In this document: piece after piece, positions 1-18,219 of the stretch
Position numbering within the stretch: position 1 is the first letter of the stretch
Layout of the letters: each line of letters starts with the position of its first letter
Origin: a virus
IMG/VR virus record: IMGVR_UViG_3300036770_005003
Location: 1-26,750 of that record
Length of the DNA stretch: 26,750 bases
Direction: 5' to 3' (one strand)
Notes under the pieces: generated by a model
Seen by the model: only the letters and a program-made list of their open reading frames with translations
What the model was told of the DNA's origin: nothing
Databases searched by the model: none
Position numbers and translations under genes: made by a program

Positions 1-393
1 CTAATCCACGGATATGCTCTTAGTTTTCATTTTGAGTTCGAATGCGACACATTAGATGCTCGCAATTGGTGTATGGACTTCGGTGGATTAAAAAATCTAA
101 AACATAACTTAGAAGATTGGTTTGATCATACACTATTAGTTGCCCAAGACGATCCCCAGCGTGAAGAACTATTACGGTTGGGCTCATTAGGTTTGGCTAA
201 AATCACTGAAGTAGAAAAAACAGGCTGCGAAGGTATTGCAGACTTCTTATATGAATACGTAAATACCATTTACCTTCCAAGCTTTGGAAAAGGTGAAGCA
301 GAACGTGTTTGGTGCTGTCGAGTAGAAGTTCGCGAAACAGACTCAAACATGGCCATGCGTATAGGTCATAGAGAAGATAAAGAGTTCGTATAA
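1..393 (+). CDS. queD: 6-carboxy-tetrahydropterin synthase (QueD/PTPS family), 5'-truncated
   Basis: The frame is open from base 1, so the gene starts before the window; 130 residues are visible. QueD converts 7,8-dihydroneopterin triphosphate to 6-carboxy-tetrahydropterin, an early step to preQ0, the precursor of queuosine and of 7-deazaguanine DNA bases. The visible family signatures are IHGYALSFEFE at the left edge, DFGGLK at visible residues 26-31, and FDHTLLV with the catalytic Asp-His pair about ten residues later, followed by a late CEGIA segment and VEVRET. Classical QueD binds zinc through the two histidines of an HGH motif. Here the second is Tyr (HGY), which either marks a subfamily or changes metal binding. 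The next gene, a queuosine-precursor transporter, starts 10 bases after the stop, which supports the assignment. The N-terminal third cannot be judged. Confidence 0.88.
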   Translation, partial: LIHGYALSFHFEFECDTLDARNWCMDFGGLKNLKHNLEDWFDHTLLVAQDDPQREELLRLGSLGLAKITEVEKTGCEGIADFLYEYVNTIYLPSFGKGEAERVWCCRVEVRETDSNMAMRIGHREDKEFV

Positions 394-403
394 AGGAAAA
401 ATT

Positions 404-1036
404 ATGTTAAACAATCTCTTAAATGGAGTAGATCGTGTATTAGCTCTACGCTTGATGCTGGCACATATTGTTATTATTGCCATTAGTAACTATGTGGTGC
501 AATTTAAATTTGATGTATTTGGTCATCCATTGGCCGCGGCTGCATTTACATTCCCCTTAGTTGTAGTCTTAACTGATCTTACTGTAAGACTATTGGGCAA
601 ACAAACAGGTCGTGCAGTAGTAGGTATGGCATTTATTCCTGCTATCATTGTTTCAATGTTAGTGGTTAAATTAGGCGGTGCTCCAGACTCAGTTGCATTT
701 AGGATTGGACTTGGTAGTGGCATGGCCTACTTCATCAGTAACTTGTTAGATGTCTATGTGTTTCAATACTTCCGTGAAAAGTATCAGTCATGGTGGATTG
801 CTCCAACATTAAGCTCTATCGTAAGCACGTTTATTGATACTTATGTGTTCTTCTTCACAGCATTTGCCTATGGTGCCAATGAGTTTATGGCTGCTAACTG
901 GCATGTTGTAGCTACCAATAACTCAATCAGTAAAATTATTGTAAGCTTGTTAGTAATCCTACCTGCTTACGGATTACTATTGAACTGGCTACAAAAGAAA
1001 CTTGAAGAAAGACAAAATGATAACACAAATACGTGA
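404..1036 (+). CDS. yhhQ: Queuosine precursor transporter, YhhQ/VUT family
   Basis: This is a 210-residue polytopic inner-membrane protein. About six hydrophobic segments are visible, near residues 10-32, 40-62, 70-92, 97-118, 130-155 and 173-194. Segments such as AFTFPLVVVLTDLTVRLLG and FIDTYVFFFTAF are typical of the YhhQ/DUF165 family, which imports preQ0/preQ1. The length fits the family (about 210-230 residues). An AAAGGA Shine-Dalgarno at 393-397 supports the ATG at 404. It lies directly behind queD, so synthesis and uptake of deazaguanine precursors appear coupled in one operon. The C-terminus is charged and cytoplasmic-looking, and its last 20 bases overlap kdsA. The family call is confident; whether the substrate is preQ0 or preQ1 cannot be read from the sequence. 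Confidence 0.85.
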   Translation: MLNNLLNGVDRVLALRLMLAHIVIIAISNYVVQFKFDVFGHPLAAAAFTFPLVVVLTDLTVRLLGKQTGRAVVGMAFIPAIIVSMLVVKLGGAPDSVAFRIGLGSGMAYFISNLLDVYVFQYFREKYQSWWIAPTLSSIVSTFIDTYVFFFTAFAYGANEFMAANWHVVATNNSISKIIVSLLVILPAYGLLLNWLQKKLEERQNDNTNT

Positions 1037-1838
1037 TATCCAGATAGGTAAAGGTCACCCGTTATGTGTAATAGCGGGCCCTTGCCAAATTGAAAACAAG
1101 ACCCATGCTGAATTCCTAGCAGGAAAAATAAAACAGGTTTGCGATAGTTTAGAGCTTCCTGTAATTTATAAAAGCAGTTTTGATAAAGCTAATCGCAGTA
1201 GTCATCGGACTGGACGTGGTGTTGGCATGGAAAAAGGACTACAAATACTCAATGATATAAGATCAAAATTTGATATCCCAGTACTAACAGACATACACGA
1301 ATCATATCAAGCTGCTATTGTGGCCCAAGCTGGCATAGATGTCTTACAGATACCAGCGTTCCTATGTCGTCAAACTGACCTATTATTAGCTGCTGCCAAT
1401 ACAGGCAAGGCTATCAATGTTAAAAAAGGTCAGTTTCTTGCACCACACGACATGGAGAACGTGGCTAAGAAAATTTCCAGTACAGGCAATGAAAACATAT
1501 TATTATGTGAAAGAGGAGCAACTCATGGATATAACAATCTTGTTGTGGATATGCGTAGCCTGCCTATTATGGCAAGGACTGGTTACCCTGTGGTTTATGA
1601 CTGTACCCACAGCGTACAGCAGCCTGGAGGATTGGGTACCTCTTCTGGCGGGGATCGCGGGATGGTCCCTTACCTCGCAAGAGCAGCAGTTGCCACCGGA
1701 GAAGTAAGTGCCGTTTTTATTGAATGCCATGAAAATCCAGACTATGCTCCTAGTGACGGCCCGAATATGATAGTTCTGGATAATTTAAAACCTTTGCTAA
1801 AACAACTTAAAGAAATACACACCTTAGTAAATGGATAA
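1017..1838 (+). CDS. kdsA: 3-deoxy-8-phosphooctulonate (KDO-8-P) synthase, metal-dependent type
   Basis: KdsA condenses phosphoenolpyruvate with arabinose-5-phosphate to KDO-8-phosphate, the first committed step to the inner-core LPS sugar KDO. The 273-residue protein has full family length, with AGPCQIE, KSSFDKANRSS, VLTDIHE, IPAFLCRQTDLL, KKGQFLAPHDM, CERGATHGYNNL, THSVQQPGG and SGGDRGMVPYLARAA in the right order. Cys23, His198, Glu236 and Asp247 match the spacing of the metal ligands of the Aquifex enzyme (Cys11, His185, Glu222, Asp233), so this is the metal-dependent class. An in-frame TTG at 1002 is possible, but the ATG at 1017 is preceded by a GAAGAAAG purine run and is preferred. The gene overlaps the transporter by 20 bases and the downstream glycosyltransferase by 8, implying translational coupling. 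No kdsB, kdsC or kdsD is visible, so the product would enter the host pathway. Confidence 0.93.
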   Translation: MITQIRDIQIGKGHPLCVIAGPCQIENKTHAEFLAGKIKQVCDSLELPVIYKSSFDKANRSSHRTGRGVGMEKGLQILNDIRSKFDIPVLTDIHESYQAAIVAQAGIDVLQIPAFLCRQTDLLLAAANTGKAINVKKGQFLAPHDMENVAKKISSTGNENILLCERGATHGYNNLVVDMRSLPIMARTGYPVVYDCTHSVQQPGGLGTSSGGDRGMVPYLARAAVATGEVSAVFIECHENPDYAPSDGPNMIVLDNLKPLLKQLKEIHTLVNG

Positions 1839-2526
1839 ATGGATTATATGTCTTAAACATGGAGACAAATATTCATCTGTTTATGTAAACAGATTGTATA
1901 ATATGACTAAACGTCATAGCAAAACTAATTTTAAATTTGCCTGCTTGACCGAAAATAGTTCAGGATTAGATCCTAACATAATTGTTATTCCGTTACCATC
2001 AGTAGACTTAGTAGGATGGTGGTATAAGGTTTGGATATTCGATAGTGATTTTCCATTAAAAGGACAACTACTATATATGGATTTAGATATTGTTATTATT
2101 AATAACTTTGATCATATGTGGGATTTTGAACCAGATAAATTTTCTATTATACGAGACTTTAATAGAAAATTTATAAGTAATTACGAAAAATTTAACAGCA
2201 GCATTTTTAAACTTAAAACTGGTTCATTCCCACATGTCTGGAACAATCTTAAAGTTAACCCAGACATGATGCGTAGACTTCATGGGGATCAAGATTGGAT
2301 TTTTAAGCAGATTAAATCTAATTTTACCTTTTGGCCTGAAGATTGGATTCAAAGTTATAAATGGGAAATAAGATCAAAAAATGATTTAATTGCAGAAAAT
2401 GGCAAAAGAAAATTTAAAAATATAGCCGCACCATTTATTAAAAATGACACAAGTTTTCTCGTATTTCACGGAGACCCTAAACCTGAAGATGTAAAAGATC
2501 CAATTATTGTTGACAACTGGCAATAA
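1831..2526 (+). CDS. Putative GT-A fold glycosyltransferase with DxD motif
   Basis: This is a 231-residue soluble protein with no signal peptide. The N-terminal beta strand (DKWIICLKHG), a donor-site stretch LVGWWYKVWIF (residues 60-70) and MDLDIVI with a DxD motif at Asp84-Asp86 are the layout of small GT-A sugar transferases, where DxD holds the metal-bound nucleotide sugar. HGDQDWIFKQ near residue 150 resembles the conserved second half of GT8-like and related enzymes. Donor and acceptor cannot be told. The ATG lies inside the end of kdsA (8-base overlap), so the two are probably co-translated, which makes an LPS or other surface-glycan substrate plausible. Base composition is more AT-rich than kdsA. 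The next gene has its own promoter overlapping this gene's last codons. Confidence 0.68.
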   Translation: MDKWIICLKHGDKYSSVYVNRLYNMTKRHSKTNFKFACLTENSSGLDPNIIVIPLPSVDLVGWWYKVWIFDSDFPLKGQLLYMDLDIVIINNFDHMWDFEPDKFSIIRDFNRKFISNYEKFNSSIFKLKTGSFPHVWNNLKVNPDMMRRLHGDQDWIFKQIKSNFTFWPEDWIQSYKWEIRSKNDLIAENGKRKFKNIAAPFIKNDTSFLVFHGDPKPEDVKDPIIVDNWQ

Positions 2527-2538
2527 ACTGTGTATCAT
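2510..2538 (+). promoter_or_regulatory. sigma70-type promoter for uvdE
   Basis: A TTGACA box at 2510-2515 and a TATCAT box at 2533-2538 are separated by exactly 17 bases, 11 of 12 consensus positions. It overlaps the 3' end of the glycosyltransferase gene. The usual +1, about 7 bases after the -10 box, falls on the A of the ATG at 2545, so the transcript may be leaderless. Confidence 0.6.
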
Positions 2539-2544
2539 ACAAAC

Positions 2545-3573
2545 ATGAATAAACGTATAGGCTTTGCCTGCAAATGGATTGACCATCCTGGTCAAGTCGA
2601 TGGTATCAAACCCAAAGACGACTGTAAAAAATACAACACAGGTTCCACCACTGTGGCTTGGTTAAATAGACAGACCAAAGATCGTGCTGTAGAAAAACTT
2701 TGGGAATTAACAAAACAAAATATTGAATCTACGAGATTGCTAGTAGAAAAGGTAGGAAATTTAGACCATGGACTTAGAATGGTTCGTTTATCAAGCGATA
2801 TATTACCAGTATATACAGAGCCTACTTGGTGTTGGTTTTGGCGTCAACCTGACGTTATCGCTTATGCTGAAAAACACTTTGCCAAGGTTGGTGACCTTGC
2901 TCGTAGCCGTAGTGTGCGTCTGTCTTTTCATCCTGGTCAATTCACAGTTTTGGCTTCAGATAATCCAGACATTGTTAATAGAAGCATAGAGGAGTTTGAA
3001 TATCATGTGGATATGGCCCGTTGGATGGGATACGGTAAAGAATTTCAGGACTTCAAAATTAACGTCCACATCGCGGGTAGAGCCGGTCCCCAAGGTATTC
3101 GAGCAGCACTTAAGAGACTGTCTCCAGAAGCAAGAAACACAATTACCATCGAAAACGAGGAAATAAGTTATGGACTCGATGACTGCCTTTCTATTAGTGA
3201 TGTCGTTCCTATTGTTCTTGACATACATCATCATTGGATTCGCGAAGGCTCATATATCCAGCCTGGAGATGACCGTGTTAAAAGGGTTATCGATAGTTGG
3301 CGTGGCCGCCGTCCTACTTGCCATTATAGTGTCAGTAGAGAGGATATCTTGGTTGACCACTGCCCTCATACACCTCCCAATCATAAGGTTCTCTTAGAAT
3401 CAGGACATAAGAAACAAAAACTGCGGGCCCATAGTGATTTCTATTGGAACACCGCAGTTAATGAGTGGGCACTTGGCTTTTTAGAGTCTCACGATATCAT
3501 GTGCGAGTCTAAGGCTAAAAATCTAGCCAGCTTTAGCCTGCACAAACAGGCTAAGGAATTAGGCCTTAGTTGA
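2545..3573 (+). CDS. uvdE: UV DNA damage endonuclease (UvdE/UvsE family)
   Basis: UVDE nicks DNA 5' to cyclobutane dimers, 6-4 photoproducts and some other lesions, starting an alternative excision repair. The 342-residue product shows the family's TIM-barrel metal-site motifs: an N-terminal RIGFACKW, SFHPGQFTVL with His129, NVHIAG with His175, TIENEE with Glu203, and LDIHHHW with Asp226 and His228-230. It also has the C-terminal HSDFYW. An in-frame GTG at 2530 would add five residues but falls between the promoter boxes, so the ATG at 2545 is chosen. There is no Shine-Dalgarno before it. A phage repair enzyme fits a sunlit-water lifestyle. Its last 15 bases overlap the convergent EF-hand gene. 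Confidence 0.93.
   Translation: MNKRIGFACKWIDHPGQVDGIKPKDDCKKYNTGSTTVAWLNRQTKDRAVEKLWELTKQNIESTRLLVEKVGNLDHGLRMVRLSSDILPVYTEPTWCWFWRQPDVIAYAEKHFAKVGDLARSRSVRLSFHPGQFTVLASDNPDIVNRSIEEFEYHVDMARWMGYGKEFQDFKINVHIAGRAGPQGIRAALKRLSPEARNTITIENEEISYGLDDCLSISDVVPIVLDIHHHWIREGSYIQPGDDRVKRVIDSWRGRRPTCHYSVSREDILVDHCPHTPPNHKVLLESGHKKQKLRAHSDFYWNTAVNEWALGFLESHDIMCESKAKNLASFSLHKQAKELGLS
3531..3556. terminator. Inverted repeat at the convergent uvdE/EF-hand junction
   Basis: TTAGCCTG (3533-3540) and CAGGCTAA (3547-3554) form a perfect 8-bp stem with the six-base loop CACAAA. One C-G pair and one wobble pair extend it to 3531-3556. It lies in the last codons of uvdE and just past the stop of the minus-strand EF-hand gene. 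On the minus strand a T5 run follows some 12 bases later, so it could stop the EF-hand transcript, but this is not a classical U-tract terminator. Confidence 0.35.
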
Positions 3574-3885
3574 AGGCTTACGTCCGGTACGCTTTTTTAC
3601 TTCTGCTTTAACTTCTTCTACCTTGGCCTTAGCCTTGGCCTTGCCTCGCTTAACTGCTTCTTTAGCATCAGCAAGATCTACTTTACCATCTTGATTTAGG
3701 TCAAGTGGTTTAGCGGCTTCTTCTACCTTTTCTACTACCTTTTCTACAACAGGTTGAGCAGCAGCCTTGAGCTCTTCACCATCGATCTTACCATCTTTGT
3801 TGGTGTCAATCTTGTCTTTGCTGGTCAATACATAGGCAGCACCTACGCATACAGCAAGTAATAAAATTCCAAATAGAACTTCCAT
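3559..3885 (-). CDS. Small membrane-anchored protein with two EF-hand calcium-binding loops
   Basis: This is a 108-residue protein. Residues 3-20 are a hydrophobic segment without a clear signal-peptidase site, so it is probably a membrane anchor. Two EF-hand loops follow: DTNKDGKIDGEE (Asp27, Asn29, Asp31, Asp35, Glu38) and DLNQDGKVDLAD (Asp61, Asn63, Asp65, Asp69, Asp72). They are joined by an acidic/Val helix (residues 43-58). The C-terminal 30 residues are rich in Lys, Arg and Ala, like a nucleic-acid- or membrane-binding tail. The start is supported by an AAGGAGAG Shine-Dalgarno and a TATAAATA late promoter just upstream. Calcium binding is a strong prediction from the loops; the role in infection is unknown. 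It lies opposite to its neighbours as a one-gene late transcription unit and overlaps uvdE by 15 bases. Confidence 0.85.
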   Translation of the reverse strand: MEVLFGILLLAVCVGAAYVLTSKDKIDTNKDGKIDGEELKAAAQPVVEKVVEKVEEAAKPLDLNQDGKVDLADAKEAVKRGKAKAKAKVEEVKAEVKKRTGRKPSTKA

Positions 3886-3903
3886 AGTCCTCTCCTTGTG
3901 GAT

Positions 3904-3911
3904 TATTTATA
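3904..3911 (-). promoter_or_regulatory. T4-type late promoter TATAAATA for the EF-hand gene
   Basis: The minus strand reads TATAAATA exactly, the consensus bound by the T4-type late sigma gp55. With usual late-promoter geometry the transcript starts near 3898. That leaves a 13-base leader which is essentially just the AAGGAGAG ribosome site before the ATG at 3885. Confidence 0.7.
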
Positions 3912-3924
3912 GTTAAATAATATT

Positions 3925-4491
3925 ATGCCTTATAATTTTATCAAAAATGTAATACTAAATGAAAATACCCCTAGTAAAGAACTAGAACTACTGCCTTTAC
4001 CATATAGTAAAACTGATTTAGAGCCTGTCCTCAGTGAAGATGCTCTATTTTATCACTACAATAAACTGGCACAAGCTTATGTTGATCGTTATAATAAAAG
4101 AGAAGGTGACTTAGACTTTAATGAAGCTGGTGCTTTTTTACATAACCTATTATTTCCTCAATTTCAAAGAGTGGTAACAAGCAATGAACCAAATGGTCCT
4201 GCTCTTGATTTTATTAATGAAAACTATAAAAGCTTCGACAACTTTAAAAATAAATTTCAAGAAACTGCCATGGGCATACAAGGTAGTGGATGGGTCTATT
4301 TGGCCAAAGACGGTGATATAAAAACTATCACTAATCATCAGATACGCCAAGATATTGTCCTATTAATCGACTGGTGGGAACATGCTTGGGCACTTGATTA
4401 CAAATGGGACAAAAAGAAATACCTAGAAAATCAATGGAAGATAATTAACTGGGTGGTAATTGGAGCTCGTTTACAGACGGCTAATATCTAA
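3925..4491 (+). CDS. Fe/Mn superoxide dismutase-like protein
   Basis: The Fe/Mn-SOD family disproportionates superoxide at a mononuclear metal held by three His and one Asp. All four ligands can be placed in this 188-residue protein: His44 (FYHYNK), His73 (AFLHNLL), Asp149 and His153 (IDWWEHAW). The LPLPY...LEPVLS start, the QGSGWVYLA strand and the LDYKWDKKKYLENQW end also match the family. Tyr52 occupies the place of Tyr34. However, the usual KHHxxYV is KLAQAYV, so the active-site-channel His30 is Leu48. By hand alignment Gly69 and Gln139 fit the Mn-type pattern. About 20 extra residues precede the conserved start. It could be an active SOD or a non-enzymatic virion relative. No Shine-Dalgarno precedes the ATG; GTTAAATA at 3912-3919 is a weak late-promoter match. 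The 3' end overlaps the convergent zinc-ribbon gene by 21 bases. Confidence 0.8.
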   Translation: MPYNFIKNVILNENTPSKELELLPLPYSKTDLEPVLSEDALFYHYNKLAQAYVDRYNKREGDLDFNEAGAFLHNLLFPQFQRVVTSNEPNGPALDFINENYKSFDNFKNKFQETAMGIQGSGWVYLAKDGDIKTITNHQIRQDIVLLIDWWEHAWALDYKWDKKKYLENQWKIINWVVIGARLQTANI

Positions 4492-4758
4492 ATCACTATT
4501 AACACTTTTATCCCAAATAGTACGACGTTCAACACCTTTACGTTGAGCAAACTTTTTACTATTACAATCTTGACAACAATGAAAATAGTTATTGCTTAGT
4601 CGTTTAGGATCCATTTTTCCTATTTGCCGTGTAAAAATTAGACTGCAATTGTCACATCGTAATTTTGCCACCGAAGACTTTCTATAATATTGGTGTTCCT
4701 TACCTAATTTACTAATTCTTTTAAAACTTTTGTACTCTATTTCAGTGCTAATGTACAT
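4471..4758 (-). CDS. Small zinc-ribbon protein, conserved in T4-like marine phages
   Basis: This 95-residue basic protein carries CDNC (Cys35, Cys38) and, 23 residues on, CQDC (Cys62, Cys65), with His60 and Cys61 adjacent. This is a treble-clef or zinc-ribbon type metal site. The segment NNYFHCCQDCNSKKFAQ followed by KGVERRTIWD and a short SDLDIS tail resembles a small conserved protein I recall from T4-like cyanophages, but I know no function for it. A transcription- or nuclease-related role is only a guess from the fold. On the minus strand TGTAAATA (4764-4771) ends five bases before the ATG, so a late transcript, if it exists, would be leaderless. No Shine-Dalgarno is visible. It is convergent with the SOD-like gene. 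Confidence 0.72.
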   Translation of the reverse strand: MYISTEIEYKSFKRISKLGKEHQYYRKSSVAKLRCDNCSLIFTRQIGKMDPKRLSNNYFHCCQDCNSKKFAQRKGVERRTIWDKSVNSDLDISRL

Positions 4759-4763
4759 AATTT

Positions 4764-4771
4764 TATTTACA
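4764..4771 (-). promoter_or_regulatory. Candidate late promoter TGTAAATA for the zinc-ribbon gene
   Basis: Seven of eight bases match TATAAATA. It ends five bases upstream of the ATG at 4758, so the standard late-promoter +1 is the A of the start codon. The local DNA is very AT-rich, so chance is a serious alternative. Confidence 0.3.
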
Positions 4772-4778
4772 TTAAGGT

Positions 4779-4786
4779 TATAAAAA
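4779..4786 (+). promoter_or_regulatory. Candidate late promoter TATAAAAA before the Fe-S carrier and giant fibre genes
   Basis: Seven of eight bases match the late consensus, 35 bases before the ATG at 4822. It would drive the A-type carrier and the coupled giant gene. The stretch is AT-rich and the match is imperfect. Confidence 0.3.
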
Positions 4787-4821
4787 TATAAGGTAAATAT
4801 GTTAAAAGGATCTTAATATCT

Positions 4822-16767
<11,946 letters not shown>

Positions 16768-16768
<1 letters not shown>

Positions 16769-18219
16769 TGACAAAACAAGTAATTAATGTAGGCACAGCA
16801 GATAAAGGTAATGGCGATCCTTTACGAACAGCTTTTATCAAAGTCAATAGTAATTTTGATGAACTATATGCATCGTTGGCAGCAGACTTAACAAATGTAG
16901 GTACTAATATTATTCCAGATACAGATAACGTATACGATCTTGGTAGTGCTACACATAAATGGAGAAGTTTATATGTTAGCGGAAATACTATCTACTTAGA
17001 CAATATTGCACTAAGTGTCGAAGGAGGTGTTTTAAAATTAAACAATCAGGAAGTAGGTGAGTCGCCTGCATGGTCAAATATAACAGGTAAACCTCTTATA
17101 CCTACAAATTTAGATTCTTTAACTGATGTTAGTATAACAAGTGCAAGCTCAGGACAAGTATTAAAATACGATGGATCTAACTGGGTAAATGGAACAGATA
17201 ATAGTGGAAATCTAGATAAATTAATTGCTGGTGGTAAAGAAGTTGTATTAATTGGTGGATCAAATCCTTTTGTAACATTTCCCGCAGTGGCAACTGGTGA
17301 AAACATCATTATCCAAGGCGCTGAAATAGCATCCGCTAACGGAACCGTGGCAATTACATCATCTGGTTCTGTTGTTGTTAATACCAATGCTTTAACAGCC
17401 TTAAACACTTGGACATTCGGCGATGACGGCAACTTAGATCTGCCGTCAGGATTTATCAATTCTAACCAAGTAACTGGTTTAAATCTAAGATCTGGTTATG
17501 ATGTGCATATCATATCAAACCACATGGATGCTGATCATGAGTGGATATTAGATTCCTATGGCGACCTAACTATACCCGGCGGAATTAAGAGCGAAGGTGC
17601 TATCAATATCGATATCAACCTGAGTGATTCTACTCTAAGACGCTGGACATTCACAGAAGGTGGTGATTTAACTTTACCCGACGACGGAACGATACAAGTA
17701 AATTATGGTAACTTAAATTTATTTGCAGAAAATTATGTTTTTATAGATAGTACAGGCAATGGTCAGATTAACATTGGAAACGATAATCCCAACGGTACTC
17801 CTATTGTATTAGGTAACAAAAACTACGGTGGAACTGTAAATACATACGGTGATTTAATAATACAGGCAGGTGTGATTGAAAGATTTGCAGCGTTAGCTGA
17901 TGCTACCGGCACCGTAGAACATAGTTGCCTCGACGGACATATTTTTTATCACACAAGTCCAGATGCTAACTGGACTGCTAACATTACTAATTTAGAAATA
18001 AGCCAGTTGTATAGTACTGCTATTACCATTGTTATAGAACAAGGTGGTACTGGCTATTACCCTAGTGCTGTAGAAATTGAAGGAGTGTCACAGACAATTA
18101 ATTGGCAGGGCAACGCAACACCTACCCCCAGCACCAATAGAACAGATGTTGTTACATTTAGTATATTACTAAAAGCAAACGGTTCATATGTAGTGCTTGG
18201 ACAACTAACAGGATTCTAA
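16768..18219 (+). CDS. Tail-fibre-like structural protein with shared N-terminal leader
   Basis: This is a 483-residue protein. The N-terminus INVGTADKGNGDPLRTAF followed by VNSNFDELY is the same leader as the giant protein, so both probably dock to the same virion site. Residues around 55-70 (NVYDLGSATHKWRSLYV) resemble fibre proteins. The middle has repeated W-T-F/W-I-L...dGdLtlP units (WTFGDDGNLDLPSG, WILDSYGDLTIPGG, WTFTEGGDLTLPDD), as in repetitive beta fibres. The C-terminal 110 residues (GTVEHSCLDGHIFYH to VLGQLTGF) look like a tip domain I recall at the end of cyanophage fibres. Start and previous stop overlap as TAATG, so it is coupled to the giant gene. The specific receptor or position in the tail is not known. 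Confidence 0.78.

Noticed and set aside
1002-1016. Upstream in-frame TTG start for kdsA
   Set aside because: It adds five residues (LKKDK) with no better ribosome site; the ATG at 1017 follows a purine run and matches the usual KdsA N-terminus.
1417-1707. 96-residue frame overlapping kdsA
   Set aside because: Lies wholly inside kdsA in another frame; the composition is that of a shadow and no ribosome site or family motif is seen.
2530-2544. GTG start for uvdE
   Set aside because: It lies between the -35 and -10 boxes of the likely promoter and would add MYHTN before the conserved RIGFACKW opening.
17046-17459. 137-residue minus-strand frame inside the fibre gene
   Set aside because: Antisense of a Gly/Ser/Thr-rich repeat protein commonly leaves long open frames; no start signal or motif.
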